A stretch of DNA of 64,000 nt, taken from assembly GCA_937921825.1 (NCBI GenBank), contig CAKZVK010000024.1, positions 24,310 to 88,309 of the forward strand, given 5' to 3'. The first letter of the stretch is position 1. Each line of letters starts with the position of its first letter. Below the pieces are notes generated by a model. It ran no database searches and had not been told where the DNA came from. It worked only from the letters and a program-made list of their open reading frames with translations. The DNA is from an uncultured Saprospiraceae bacterium. Lineage in GTDB: Bacteria; Bacteroidota; Bacteroidia; Chitinophagales; Saprospiraceae. This document shows positions 20,301 to 29,515 of the stretch, piece by piece. The position numbers were made by a program, and so were the translations under genes.

Positions 20301-22246
20301 ATTGTGTAAAAGTTATCAGAACATGGACAGCTATCGACTTCTGTAATTACAATGCAGGTACCGGTGAAGGAATATGGGAATGGACACAAACTATTAAGGT
20401 TTCTGATACTACAGGGCCTGAAATAGATGAAGATTCTTGTCCTGAGGATATAGTAGTAGTTACAGATTCAGGTGACTGTGAAGTTGCTGTGAATATGCCG
20501 ATGCCATCTGCTGTAGATGCATGTACTGGAGAGGTAATTCCGGACTCAGGATTTATTTGGGCGATAGAAGGAACGACTCATGCTGGTATAGGTAACACTG
20601 CTTCTGCGACTCTAGGAGTAGGGGAGTACGAGTTCGTCTGGACAGTAACAGGAATATGTGGTGCTAATGCAAGTAACACCTGTGAGGCTACAATAAAGGT
20701 AGAGGATACTACTGGACCGACACCTTACTGTAGATCAGTAGTGACGACAGTAATTTCTAATTCTAACGTGACTGGTAACCCATCTGTAGATATATGGGCA
20801 GGTGATTTTAATTTAGGAACAAGAGATGATTGCGATTCTACGAGTATTAGTATTTCTTTCAGCAGTACTGATCTTAATGATACAAGAAGAGTATATGAAT
20901 GTCATCAATTAGGTTTCCATACATTAGAGATTTATTTCACAGACCAGAGTGGAAATCAAGAATTCTGCGTAGCTTCTGTTAATATACAGGCTAACGGTGA
21001 TGTATGTGATACTATAGGTCAGAGAAGTTATGTGCGAGTAGAAGGAGATGTCTATACTGAAGACAATAAAATGGTAGAAGATGTAGAAGTAGGACTTCAG
21101 GCGATGGTTTCTAGTTCTATGAATTTTGAAGCGACTAACGAAAATGGACATTTTGCCTTTGATAATATCGAAGCCTACTCTGATTACAGACTAGAAGCAC
21201 AAGGAGAAAGTGATTACTTGAATGGTGTCTCTACTTTAGATCTTATCATGATCCAGAGACATATCTTAGGATTAGAGGATCTTGATTCTCCATACAAGTT
21301 AATTGCAGCCGATATCAATAATAGTGCAGACATCAATGGATTAGACCTAATAGAACTTAGAAAGCTGATCTTAGGCATCTATGTGGAACTACCACAGAAT
21401 GATAGTTGGAGATTTGTAGATGAGTCTTACCAATTCACAGATGTAACAGCCCCATGGCCATTCAGTGAAAAAATTGAACTACAGCAATTAGCTCAGGATA
21501 TGATGGATAATGACTTCATAGCTGTAAAAATTGGAGATGTTAATACGACAGCGATTGTAAATGGTGCTCAAGACATCGAAACTGGCCTGAATTCAGGTGC
21601 TCAGCTTGAAACGGAGGTACATACCTTGGCAGCTGGCAATGAATATCTAATTCCTGTCTACCTAAATCAGGCAAAAGAGGTCTATGGTGTCCAGTTTAAG
21701 TTGAATTTTGATGAGGATCTAGAGATTAAAGCTTTAGAATCAGGCAAATTAAAGCTTGATGCTGAGAACTATGCTCTAGAAGGTAATCAGGCTATGATCT
21801 CATACAATGAGGAAGAGTTATTCTCAATAGAGCCTGGAGAAGCTTTATTCTACTTAACTGTTAGTGGTTCTAACTCATTGAATAATAATGGTTTAGATGC
21901 AGGTAGCCTTTCGTTAGAGGCAGAGTTATACAAAGAAGGATATGCTGTAGAAAATGTCAGTTTAGGAGCTTTAAAGCCAAGTTTTGTGACAATTCTTCAT
22001 CAGAATATTCCAAATCCATTCACAGCAGAGACTTTAATTGAGTTCGAACTACCTCAAGCGGGAGAAGCGACATTGACAATATTAGATCTAAATGGTAAAA
22101 CTGTGAAATCTATAAATGGATACTATAACGCTGGTAAAAATAGCTTGACAATTGATCAGAATGATCTAAGTGAAGACGGCGTTTATTACTATCAATTAGA
22201 TACTGAGAACTTCTCAGCAACTAAGAAAATGGTCCGTCTGAAATAG
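17393..22246 (+). CDS. Giant HYR-type surface protein with dockerin-like, cohesin-like and T9SS domains (member 1)
   Basis: 1617 residues. The signal peptide ends about residue 38 (NIGAQ). A jelly-roll-like module with NGDFEAGLAGW covers about 40-230, as in carbohydrate-binding-like domains. A Cys-rich module ending CWGWFTVEDK lies at about 345-440, then HYR-like repeats with paired Cys and VLDWC. A DDGSYDQC...RR...FCC module is at about 740-825, and a PTPYC ... WAGDFNLG module at about 1110-1200. The C-terminal part holds a carboxypeptidase-regulatory-like domain (~1217-1272) and a dockerin-like EF-hand pair (~1274-1340, DYLNGVSTLDL and AADINNSADINGLDL). A cohesin-like sandwich (~1400-1510) and a type A T9SS sorting domain (NIPNPFTAETLIEF to the end) complete it. 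Likely a cell-surface or matrix adhesin; no catalytic motif seen. Confidence 0.85.
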   Translation: MIMTLRELFKRQSILQPKSYKFIPTLVVILFAMGNIGAQQLVTNGDFEAGLAGWTITSTGTGNNYVLNTGAFNSSCTDAFTVWMSPQPQIADLNSVASDLDAGTSKLVSGVIAIPEACSKLKLSVDVEYESLAPLDPMTQDIKITAFDAMMNNLGTMFSLTGSGSGQAHVPHATICRSIFNPGTGSGSAGLAPLSGQNITLEFEATAQDGCFPHQFDNIGLVCHDPLVAMDIEITDPCSCTNPNNVVQADGSYFFHDILHVSSGVGLTTVHLAANDGFLVDATNTPIPVGTVFTEVTPGEYELEFFTLSGTSSNIEVSTGFGSVAFTAGGCVFEGCNDSCPTTLACNNNIQISLGHTCEAIFDPNLILEGTITDCPFSVRIKDANDVVLLASEMNGGAMTHPVIDATFIGDSCKAEVFYLDDNGVEVTCWGWFTVEDKLGPTLTCAPDVTVSCKDNVTVDAAELAAIGLVDNCGNAEIRITRDVLNEHECGPDGITAERLVEYIAIDNNGLVSQTCSYLISYSKIDLADLDFPSNYEGECVDGETPDADITGVPNVGGCDLMLTDNLCKFNISFTDDTTRTCGSNISILRKWVVLDWCAAEHRQSYQTIKISDTEPPVVSCPIDITVEATAGCSGTYTFDPFEANDLFDAAIIDDCSSLTFQAQFLTADERDVDDVDQPFNNMSGNGPFTATLPGGQSWIKYIATDACGNSSECRMEVFVQDNQAPIAICDQFTAVSLADNGWGRVYGPSLDDGSYDQCGGEVTFEVRRSDTPCGDDASSDRDDTIFGDYVQFCCSEAGDTVRVELKVLDPVGSFSTCSVNVVVQDKHNNFDMGCPMPAVITADCDMNLSQIKNMYGSPNPSNSCGAVPTFISEDDDSGLGDCGAGSISRIWTAVYGQDTTNTTCMQTIQIEKASTLSRSSFNPPTSNPVANCSNYFEDTGDGPSLRSDNVCADVGFTFEDNSFFNVEGYCVKVIRTWTAIDFCNYNAGTGEGIWEWTQTIKVSDTTGPEIDEDSCPEDIVVVTDSGDCEVAVNMPMPSAVDACTGEVIPDSGFIWAIEGTTHAGIGNTASATLGVGEYEFVWTVTGICGANASNTCEATIKVEDTTGPTPYCRSVVTTVISNSNVTGNPSVDIWAGDFNLGTRDDCDSTSISISFSSTDLNDTRRVYECHQLGFHTLEIYFTDQSGNQEFCVASVNIQANGDVCDTIGQRSYVRVEGDVYTEDNKMVEDVEVGLQAMVSSSMNFEATNENGHFAFDNIEAYSDYRLEAQGESDYLNGVSTLDLIMIQRHILGLEDLDSPYKLIAADINNSADINGLDLIELRKLILGIYVELPQNDSWRFVDESYQFTDVTAPWPFSEKIELQQLAQDMMDNDFIAVKIGDVNTTAIVNGAQDIETGLNSGAQLETEVHTLAAGNEYLIPVYLNQAKEVYGVQFKLNFDEDLEIKALESGKLKLDAENYALEGNQAMISYNEEELFSIEPGEALFYLTVSGSNSLNNNGLDAGSLSLEAELYKEGYAVENVSLGALKPSFVTILHQNIPNPFTAETLIEFELPQAGEATLTILDLNGKTVKSINGYYNAGKNSLTIDQNDLSEDGVYYYQLDTENFSATKKMVRLK

Positions 22247-22293
22247 AAGAATAAGCAGAAAAGACACAGAAGAATAAATTTTAAGTTTAAAAG

Positions 22294-22326
22294 TAGGTCT
22301 GAGCTCATGGTTCAGGCCTATTTTCT
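22294..22326 (+). terminator. Hairpin terminator after giant protein 1
   Basis: Imperfect stem TAGGTCTGA / TTCAGGCCTA (22294-22302 with 22311-22320, including a G-U pair) followed by TTTTCTTT. It lies about 50 bases after the stop codon. Confidence 0.6.
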
Positions 22327-22449
22327 TTGTATATATAAGATAATCAATCTATTATGTATAGTATATTTATTTATAGAAATTATACCCATTTATTGTTATT
22401 GTAGACAAAAGAATAAGTCTCTGCGTTAAAAAAAAGAACTTATTCCTTG

Positions 22450-22457
22450 TACCTTTG
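22450..22457 (+). promoter_or_regulatory. Possible -7 element of the scaffold gene
   Basis: TACCTTTG matches TAnnTTTG exactly, about 70 bases upstream of the scaffold start codon. The -33 position falls in an A-run with no clear TTTG. Confidence 0.4.
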
Positions 22458-22525
22458 ACCCCTTGTAAGAACAATAGGTCTAAGCCAACACTACTGTACT
22501 TGTTTACCTAATTAAAATCCTGGAC

Positions 22526-25500
22526 ATGTCATTACGTATCCACGTCATTTTTATTTTACTCCTGAGTTCCATTACCGGATATGCTCAAACCCCACTGAAT
22601 TTCATAACAACACAGACCTCTGTACCTGCTCCAGGCAGTACCTTGGATGTGGAAGTGAGATTCGCGGACTTCAATGATCTAATTGGCGTAAATGCCTATA
22701 TTTTATGGGATTCTACCGTGATGGAGATTGACACCATTCCTTTTGTTGATACTTCTAACACCTTACCAGGTTTCTCTAGGGCTAGCCTTGCACTCCCTAG
22801 TATGAATAATTTGAATCCTGAACAAGGTCAGATGAAGATGTTTTGGTTTTCAGGTGGGGCTGTAAGCATACCAGATAGTACACATTTGTTCACCATGCGA
22901 TTCAATGTCGTGGGAACACCTTGTGATTCTACGACTTTCACACTTGGAAATGTAGGAAGCTTCCCCACTCAGATGACAGAGATTTTAAATGCAGCAGGGG
23001 AGGATATAGGAGGAATCATTACAGGACCAGTAGTAGAGATTCCTGGTACCAATTGTAACATGATGACGGCTAGTCCAGTTGGATTTGACTTACTGAATGT
23101 TACAACAATGTCTGGTTCCAATATCTGTATGCCTCTAGTGGTAAGTAATTTTGATAGTATAGATTCATTTGGCGGCAGTCTCGCTTGGGACCCCAATGTT
23201 CTAAGTTATACAGGTGTACAAGCCTTTGGTGTGAATAATTTTTCTGCCACAGATTTCAATGAATTACAAACTTCGGCCGGTTCACTCACTTACACATGGA
23301 TAGATAATTCTGGAGTTAATCCTGAGACATTAGGTAATGGTGCAACTTTATTTGAAGTATGCTTCGATGTACTTGGTTCTCCAGGGTCTTCTGGTCAGGT
23401 TAATATAGTGGATACACCGACCCCAGTTTCTATAACCAAAGCGCAACCAGATCCTACTAATCCGAACAGTATTTTGTTACAGTTCACGACCAGTGCAGGA
23501 ATCGTGTCTGTACAGCAAATAGCACAACCAGACCCTGTAACTTTTCATTTTGCAGATGTAAGTGCTGATATGGGTACCAACGTTTGTATTCCTGTAACAG
23601 TAGATGATTTTACAAATATCAATTCAGTAAGTGCAAGTCTATCATGGGATGCCTCAGTAGCACAGTATACAGGGTCTCAAGCATATGCACTTAATAATTT
23701 TACAAATAACAATGTTAACTCTAATAATGCCTCTAGTGGAGAATTAGGGTTTACGTGGTCAGATATAAGTTCAGCGAATCCAGCGACACTTTCTAATGGC
23801 AGTACCTTGCTAGAATTGTGTTTTGATATGGTAGGAGCTCAAGGGACAAGCACTGGTGTGAATTTTTCTAATTCCCCATTCCCTATTATGGTTACTCAGC
23901 AGAATAGCACTCCAGGTCAGCCTGCTATAACCCTCCAAACCATGCTTGATAATGGTAGTATTGCTGTCAATAATAACTCCTTAGCAGATGTGGTATTTAC
24001 CCTGCCAAATCTCTCAGGAAATAATGGCGATAACGTATGTATACCTGTAACTGTAGATGGATTTACAAATATAAATTCTGTCAATGGTAGCCTCATGTGG
24101 GATCCAACGATATTGAGTTATACAGGTCTCGGAAATTCAAACCTTCCAGGCTTGACACCATCATCTAATTTGAATGAATCTCAGACAGGTAATGGTATGT
24201 TAGGATTTTCTTGGTTAGACCTTTCTGGTTCTACCCCAGTGACTATTCCCAATGGTGGCACTTTGCTGGAGTTATGTTTTGATGTAGTCGGTAGTCAAAA
24301 TGCAGTGACTACTTTGAAGATGACAGATAGCCCTACGATAATATCTGTCTCAGAACAGCCAGCTAGTCCTTCAGAACCATCAATAGAACTAAGCTTTAGT
24401 CTCGAGAATGGATCTTACACTGTAATCAATGGTCCGAATACCGGAAGTGGTGTTACCTTGACTATGGGTTCAGCATCAGGAAGTTGTAATGACAACATTT
24501 GTGTGCCTATGACTGCTAGTGGATTCACTGATATTAATTCTTTCAACGGAAGTATTCAATGGTCTCCTACGGAATTAGAATACACAGGAATTGCAAATGT
24601 TGCTCTGCCTGGATTGACTCCTTCTGGTAATCTAAATGAAACTCAGACGGGTAATGGTATGTTAGGTTTTTCTTGGTTGGACCTTTCTGGTTCTGCTCCA
24701 GTGACTCTAGCATCAGGTGCGACGATTTTTGAAGTATGCTTTGATGTTATAGGGTCTAACTCTAATAGTACCTCTGCGCTGACTACAATTGATTCACCGA
24801 CGATAATTTCTATATCTGCTCAGCCAGCAAATCCCTCTGATCCGTCCATTGAACTTATGTTCAATTTACAACCAGGCAATTTCACTATTAATGCAGGTTG
24901 TACACCAACTACAGGTGGAGTTGACTTTATACTTTCAGAAGTCTGTGCTGCGCCTACCGATAATACTGTTTGTGTGCCTTTAGAGGTTAACAACTTTACA
25001 AATGTTTCACAGCTTGACTTTAGTCTAATGTGGGATCCCACAGTAATAGAATTTGATGAAGTGGATGAAGTTTTACTTGCCGGGTTCAATGAAACTAATA
25101 ATATAAATACCAACCAGATTGATAATGGTATGTTGTCATTTATTTGGTTTGATGATACTGGTGCTAATCCAGCGACTTTTGCTGACGGTACTGCTATCGC
25201 AGAGTTTTGTTTTGATGTCATAGGAGGAAACGGTGATGTTTCTGTAGTCAAGATGTTTGACGGTCAGTCAGTTGGACTGACGGATATCGCTGTAGGTGTT
25301 GCTGGGGCTACACCTTCTGACCCTGTAATGCCTACGACCTATACTTTAGATGATGGAGAAGTAGAAATTAAAACTGCATCTCCAGATTTTCATCTTTCAG
25401 TATCAGAAACTACGACTGAGACTCCAGGAGGAGTTGCTTGCGTGGACTTGAATGTAGTCAACTTTAATAATCTGATTATTACTGAATGGAATCTACAATT

Positions 25501-28162
25501 CGATCCGAATGTACTTTGCTACAGAGAGATTAGAAATATAAATCCAGCTGTTCCTACAATGAATAGCGGATTTATTGATGTTAATACTCCAGGCATCATG
25601 AAGCTGGCATGGTCAGATCCTAATAGACAAGGAAGAACTATAATAGATGGACCAGGAGAGGAGACTTATTTTAGTGTCTGTTTTGATGTGAAGCTACCTT
25701 GTGACCAGACTGCGAATGTAGATGTGCTCGTGGATCCTTCTGTTGCAGCTTTCTTTGAAGTTGTAAATGAAACAAATCAAACGACGCCTCTGCCATTCAC
25801 TTTTGACAATGGTTCTGTGACCTTGGATTGTGATGGTAACCCTATGCCACCTACTATTACAGGTCAGAATATAGTCAACCCTAGATGCAGTGATGAGAAT
25901 AATGGGGCTATAACCGTAGATTTTGTTGGAGGGGTAGGAGTGACTAACTGTTCTTGGACAGGTCCTAACGGTTTCTCAGCATCATTTGATAACTGTAATG
26001 GCACGACAGGGATTTCTGGTCTTGCTCCAGGTACATATACGATCCGTATCACTGATAGTGCTAACAATGCAGCTACAGAATTTTATAGCATAACAGCACC
26101 AAGCCCAATTGCCATTAATGCAACAGTAACTAACGTCACTTGTGATGCACAAGGCAATACCATATTCGGAATGATTCTAGTGAATCCTTCTGGAGGCACA
26201 GGACCTTATACAGTTAGCCCTACACAACAAAATCTTATCAATATAAATGAAGGGGATTATAGAGTAGAAGTAACTGATTCTAGAGGTTGTTCTGTAGTTC
26301 AGTTCTACAGTGTCGGAAAAGATTGTGACCAATTTGAAATAACTTCTTGCTCTGCTACAGTAGTTTCACAATCAGAATGTGGTCGAGGAGGTAGAATAGA
26401 AACACAAGTAGTAGGCGGTCTGCCGCCTTTTGCTGTTTCATATAGTCCAGCTGTTTCTGATATAAATAATATCCCTCCAGGTGCTTATTGCCTTACTATT
26501 CGTGATGCTAATGGAAGTGAGTGCAAAACCAATACGGTCACTGTCTTTGATAGTACGCTGCCTCTCAATGCTTTTGTATCTAACATACAACCGGGTAATT
26601 CATGCACCTTGGTAGGAGGTAGTGCAGACATAGAGGTCGTAGGAGGTTGTCCACCTTATGCTTGTTCTATAGGACTTATCATAGGAGGTGTACAGCAAGG
26701 TGCAAATAATTGCTCTACTAGTAATAACATCTTACCTGGCCTTTATTACTTGAGGGTAAGAGATAACAATAACAATATCTTTGAGACTCAGTTTACAATA
26801 CCGAACATGCCTATCGCACCTCTAACTTCTAGTGTTTCTAATCTAGAAGATGCTGGGCCATGTAGTTATGATAATGGTTCGGTAACTATAGGTGCTGCTG
26901 GGGGTTGTGGTCCATATACTGTAGAGATAGAAGAAGAAAATAATCCAGGTACTCTAGTAGCGAGTGGAGCAGGTAATGTGACTTATCAGTTACCCACTGG
27001 TTCATATATAGCAACTATTACTGATAATGATGGGAGTAATCCTTCTATGAGTACTGAGACCTTTACAATTGGTGGTCCAGATCCTATAACCCTAGCTGGA
27101 GTATATGAAGATATAGACTCTTGTGATATTAGAATACCATTTGCTGGAGGTACACCACCGTATAGTTTTGAATGGTTAGATTCTAGTAATAATCTTGTAT
27201 CAAGTGATGAAGTATTGGATCTGACTAATGAAATGCTTGCAATTTGTGATACAGCATCTGTGACGAGAGTTTACACTGTGATAGTAACTGATGGCTCTGG
27301 TTGCGTATTTAATTTTGAAGAATCGATTGAATGTATGGGTTTACTGCCTTGTGGCGATCCAGGAGTTCTATCTGTAAGTGATCTTGAAGGAAGTACTGTA
27401 ACTTGTCCAGAAGATACTGATGGTACTATCTCAGGTGTCATAGCTCAAGAGCCTGCATTTGCTCCTTATACAATCACAGTAAGTGACCAAAATGGAAATG
27501 AGTCTAGTATTATCCAGAATGATGTGGGACCATTTACTTTCCCTAATCTGAGTGCGAGTAGTTATACTATGATGATTACAGATATCAATGGTACAGACTG
27601 GTTCCTCGGTTCTAATATTATCGTGGGTTCTAATGAGCCAATCGACATAGAGCTATTGGATTCCTCATGTGAGGATGGCCAAGGTGTTCTAGAGGTTAGT
27701 TTTTCTGGAGGCACGGGTAATAATTATACATTGGAATGGACCTATCTAGGTCAGGCATTTTCGGCGGAGCCTAGAATCACTGACCTTGAAGAAGGGTCCT
27801 ACTTTATAGAAGTAGTGGATGGTGCTAATTGTAGCCAATCACGTGTCTATGATGTGATGTGTGATGAAGTCATCGAAGATTGTGACATCTATGATGGAAG
27901 ACCAGTCATTACGCCTAACGCTGATGGTATAAATGATGTGTTAACTATCGAGTGCGCCTCAGCAGATCAGCAACTAAGTATCTATGATAGGTGGGGTAAC
28001 ATGGTTTACTCTGCAGATTATGGTGCTGGTTGGGAAGGATTGGATAACGATAATCAGCGATTAGGAGAAGGAGCCTATTATTGGGTTTTATTGGTTGAGA
28101 ACGCTGACGGTACCGCAGAACGAATAGAAAAAGGAACTGTCACCATACTCAGAAATGAATAA
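22526..28162 (+). CDS. Scaffold-like surface protein: seven cohesin-like repeats, SprB-type repeats, CHU_C C-terminus
   Basis: 1878 residues with signal peptide (1-20, ITGYAQ). About seven ~150-residue cohesin-like beta-sandwich repeats follow, starting near residues 22, 185, 338, 489, 643, 799 and 955. Each has a pattern like NVCIPVTV-DFTNINS, SL-WDP, GxLxFxW and ExCFDVxG. From about 1110 to 1780 come SprB-type/PKD-like repeats with turns such as LAPGTYTIRITD and LEEGSYFIEVVD. The final ~90 residues (from 1787, VITPNADGINDVL ... IYDRWGNMVY) are the gliding-associated CHU_C domain, a type B T9SS signal. The next gene encodes a PorP/SprF protein, the known partner class for this signal. The multi-cohesin layout resembles a scaffoldin. 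That it binds the dockerin-like modules of neighbouring proteins is inference. Confidence 0.85.
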   Translation: MSLRIHVIFILLLSSITGYAQTPLNFITTQTSVPAPGSTLDVEVRFADFNDLIGVNAYILWDSTVMEIDTIPFVDTSNTLPGFSRASLALPSMNNLNPEQGQMKMFWFSGGAVSIPDSTHLFTMRFNVVGTPCDSTTFTLGNVGSFPTQMTEILNAAGEDIGGIITGPVVEIPGTNCNMMTASPVGFDLLNVTTMSGSNICMPLVVSNFDSIDSFGGSLAWDPNVLSYTGVQAFGVNNFSATDFNELQTSAGSLTYTWIDNSGVNPETLGNGATLFEVCFDVLGSPGSSGQVNIVDTPTPVSITKAQPDPTNPNSILLQFTTSAGIVSVQQIAQPDPVTFHFADVSADMGTNVCIPVTVDDFTNINSVSASLSWDASVAQYTGSQAYALNNFTNNNVNSNNASSGELGFTWSDISSANPATLSNGSTLLELCFDMVGAQGTSTGVNFSNSPFPIMVTQQNSTPGQPAITLQTMLDNGSIAVNNNSLADVVFTLPNLSGNNGDNVCIPVTVDGFTNINSVNGSLMWDPTILSYTGLGNSNLPGLTPSSNLNESQTGNGMLGFSWLDLSGSTPVTIPNGGTLLELCFDVVGSQNAVTTLKMTDSPTIISVSEQPASPSEPSIELSFSLENGSYTVINGPNTGSGVTLTMGSASGSCNDNICVPMTASGFTDINSFNGSIQWSPTELEYTGIANVALPGLTPSGNLNETQTGNGMLGFSWLDLSGSAPVTLASGATIFEVCFDVIGSNSNSTSALTTIDSPTIISISAQPANPSDPSIELMFNLQPGNFTINAGCTPTTGGVDFILSEVCAAPTDNTVCVPLEVNNFTNVSQLDFSLMWDPTVIEFDEVDEVLLAGFNETNNINTNQIDNGMLSFIWFDDTGANPATFADGTAIAEFCFDVIGGNGDVSVVKMFDGQSVGLTDIAVGVAGATPSDPVMPTTYTLDDGEVEIKTASPDFHLSVSETTTETPGGVACVDLNVVNFNNLIITEWNLQFDPNVLCYREIRNINPAVPTMNSGFIDVNTPGIMKLAWSDPNRQGRTIIDGPGEETYFSVCFDVKLPCDQTANVDVLVDPSVAAFFEVVNETNQTTPLPFTFDNGSVTLDCDGNPMPPTITGQNIVNPRCSDENNGAITVDFVGGVGVTNCSWTGPNGFSASFDNCNGTTGISGLAPGTYTIRITDSANNAATEFYSITAPSPIAINATVTNVTCDAQGNTIFGMILVNPSGGTGPYTVSPTQQNLININEGDYRVEVTDSRGCSVVQFYSVGKDCDQFEITSCSATVVSQSECGRGGRIETQVVGGLPPFAVSYSPAVSDINNIPPGAYCLTIRDANGSECKTNTVTVFDSTLPLNAFVSNIQPGNSCTLVGGSADIEVVGGCPPYACSIGLIIGGVQQGANNCSTSNNILPGLYYLRVRDNNNNIFETQFTIPNMPIAPLTSSVSNLEDAGPCSYDNGSVTIGAAGGCGPYTVEIEEENNPGTLVASGAGNVTYQLPTGSYIATITDNDGSNPSMSTETFTIGGPDPITLAGVYEDIDSCDIRIPFAGGTPPYSFEWLDSSNNLVSSDEVLDLTNEMLAICDTASVTRVYTVIVTDGSGCVFNFEESIECMGLLPCGDPGVLSVSDLEGSTVTCPEDTDGTISGVIAQEPAFAPYTITVSDQNGNESSIIQNDVGPFTFPNLSASSYTMMITDINGTDWFLGSNIIVGSNEPIDIELLDSSCEDGQGVLEVSFSGGTGNNYTLEWTYLGQAFSAEPRITDLEEGSYFIEVVDGANCSQSRVYDVMCDEVIEDCDIYDGRPVITPNADGINDVLTIECASADQQLSIYDRWGNMVYSADYGAGWEGLDNDNQRLGEGAYYWVLLVENADGTAERIEKGTVTILRNE
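22589..25830 (+). repeat. Seven cohesin-like coding repeats
   Basis: Tandem units of about 450 bases begin near 22589, 23078, 23537, 23990, 24452, 24920 and 25388. Units 4 and 5 (around 24130-24250 and 24603-24720) are the most alike, sharing long identical stretches at DNA level around NGMLGFSWLDLSGS. Outer units are more divergent. Confidence 0.8.
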
Positions 28163-28189
28163 TTCTAAAGCTCTATAAAGAATTTAAAC

Positions 28190-29173
28190 ATGAAACGATA
28201 TTTATATATACTCTTCTTAGTTGCTGTTAGTACTACTGTATTTGGGCAAGTAAGGTATTTTGACGAAAGATATATATCTACCCTAAGCTACTTGAATCCA
28301 GTGATTATCAATCCTGGAGCCTCTGGTGCCATGGGTACACATCAGATTATAGTTAACTACAAGAACAAATGGGCTTCCTTTCCGGATTCTCCAAAGTCTT
28401 ATCTATTAAGTTATGATGGCCCGATTGCTGAAAGATTAGGATTAGGTATACTCGCATCTTCTGATAGTAATGGCGCTCTAGAGACAACTAAGATTCAAGG
28501 ATCTTTGGCTTATACTATTGAGTCAGTTAATAATGTAATCAGAGCTGGATTTTCTGGAGAATATGTCAATCACGGCTTATCCTCTGATGTCCTTACCAAT
28601 AAATATATTCAAGAAGGCGATGCGATATTAGTAGACAGAGAGGCAGGGAATGGTTTTATAGATGTTAGTGTAGGCGCTTATGGGGTATATGATAATACGA
28701 TCACCTATGGACTAGCTTTACCCTCTTTAGTAAGCAGTCGTATAGATACAGATTCTGAAGACACTTTTACTAGAGAGATCGGCTTCATCTTGAATGTGGG
28801 TTATATCTATAGGGTAGAAGGCGTAGATGCTGTCTTTGAGCCTTCAGTCTTTATTAAGCAGTTAAACAATGTACCTTTCCATACAGATATAAATCTTCTG
28901 GGAAGATTTGCAGACGATAAGCTGAGAGGAGGTATTACTTATACAGTCGGTGGCGATAAGAGAGTAGGCTTTACTATGGGTACCACTTTCAATGCTATGA
29001 CACTGAACTATAGCTATAATGCAAGCAGACATGAGTTCCAGACCTATAACAATGGAACACATGAGTTTTCATTGAGGTTTGATATTGGAGGAAAGAGCCT
29101 AGGAAATAGTGTGATAGATATGAAGGGAGACGATATGGACGGTGAGAAAATTATAGAAGCGATTGAAAATTAA
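28190..29173 (+). CDS. PorP/SprF-family outer-membrane protein
   Basis: 327 residues, signal peptide (1-19, TTVFGQ). It has the family pattern near the N-terminus (YLNPVIINPGASGAMG, then NYKNKWASFPDSPKSYLLSYDGPI) and a barrel-like alternation up to about residue 300 (GGITYTVGGDKRVGF, HEFSLRFDIGG). It begins 27 bases after the scaffold gene and is surely cotranscribed. PorP/SprF proteins sit in the outer membrane and help secrete or attach the T9SS type B cargo encoded next to them, as SprF does for SprB. This one probably serves the cohesin-repeat protein. Confidence 0.92.
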   Translation: MKRYLYILFLVAVSTTVFGQVRYFDERYISTLSYLNPVIINPGASGAMGTHQIIVNYKNKWASFPDSPKSYLLSYDGPIAERLGLGILASSDSNGALETTKIQGSLAYTIESVNNVIRAGFSGEYVNHGLSSDVLTNKYIQEGDAILVDREAGNGFIDVSVGAYGVYDNTITYGLALPSLVSSRIDTDSEDTFTREIGFILNVGYIYRVEGVDAVFEPSVFIKQLNNVPFHTDINLLGRFADDKLRGGITYTVGGDKRVGFTMGTTFNAMTLNYSYNASRHEFQTYNNGTHEFSLRFDIGGKSLGNSVIDMKGDDMDGEKIIEAIEN

Positions 29174-29515
29174 TAAAAACAGATAGTGTTCAAACTACGG
29201 TTACTATATATTAAAATAAATATATATATGAAATATACCAATACGTTGGTACTTCGATCCTGATTTGAAAAACTATCTTTGTCAAGATAAGAAGCATGCC
29301 ATAGGTATGTTTCCACTAAGCGTATTTTTAAAAGGACAGTCTACACGAAGAAAAAGACGAAATCATCTTCAGATTATCCTTTAATCAAGTTTGGTAAAAA
29401 TACAGAGCTGTATTGCTTTGTATTGGTTGTGAAAACCATTGTACTGGTATTCCAGTGCTATTATTTTATAGTATTATTTGATTATTTAAACTTAATTATT
29501 CAAAAACTCAATCTC
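29174..29515. other. Intergenic region with a possible operator and promoter
   Basis: 342 bases without a convincing gene. Hydrophobic codons in frame upstream of ATG 29516 can be translated but look like leader sequence. It holds a 6-base inverted repeat TACCAA-TACG-TTGGTA (29236-29251), a TATCTTTG -7-like element (29274-29281) and a second small inverted repeat ACTGG-TATT-CCAGT near 29448. Confidence 0.5.
29274..29281 (+). promoter_or_regulatory. Possible -7 element upstream of the small secreted protein gene
   Basis: TATCTTTG matches TAnnTTTG. The -33 element is weak (TTCG at 29253-29256, 17-base gap). It would give a leader of about 230 bases for the two-gene unit starting at 29516. Confidence 0.35.

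Noticed and set aside
22589..25830. Regularly spaced repeats that could suggest a repeat array such as CRISPR
   Set aside because: The unit is about 450 bases, in one continuous reading frame, and encodes a beta-sandwich domain. There are no short direct repeats with spacers.
29423..29515. Extended N-terminus of the small secreted protein starting at 29423
   Set aside because: It would put 31 extra hydrophobic residues before an excellent signal peptide; ATG 29516 is far more plausible.
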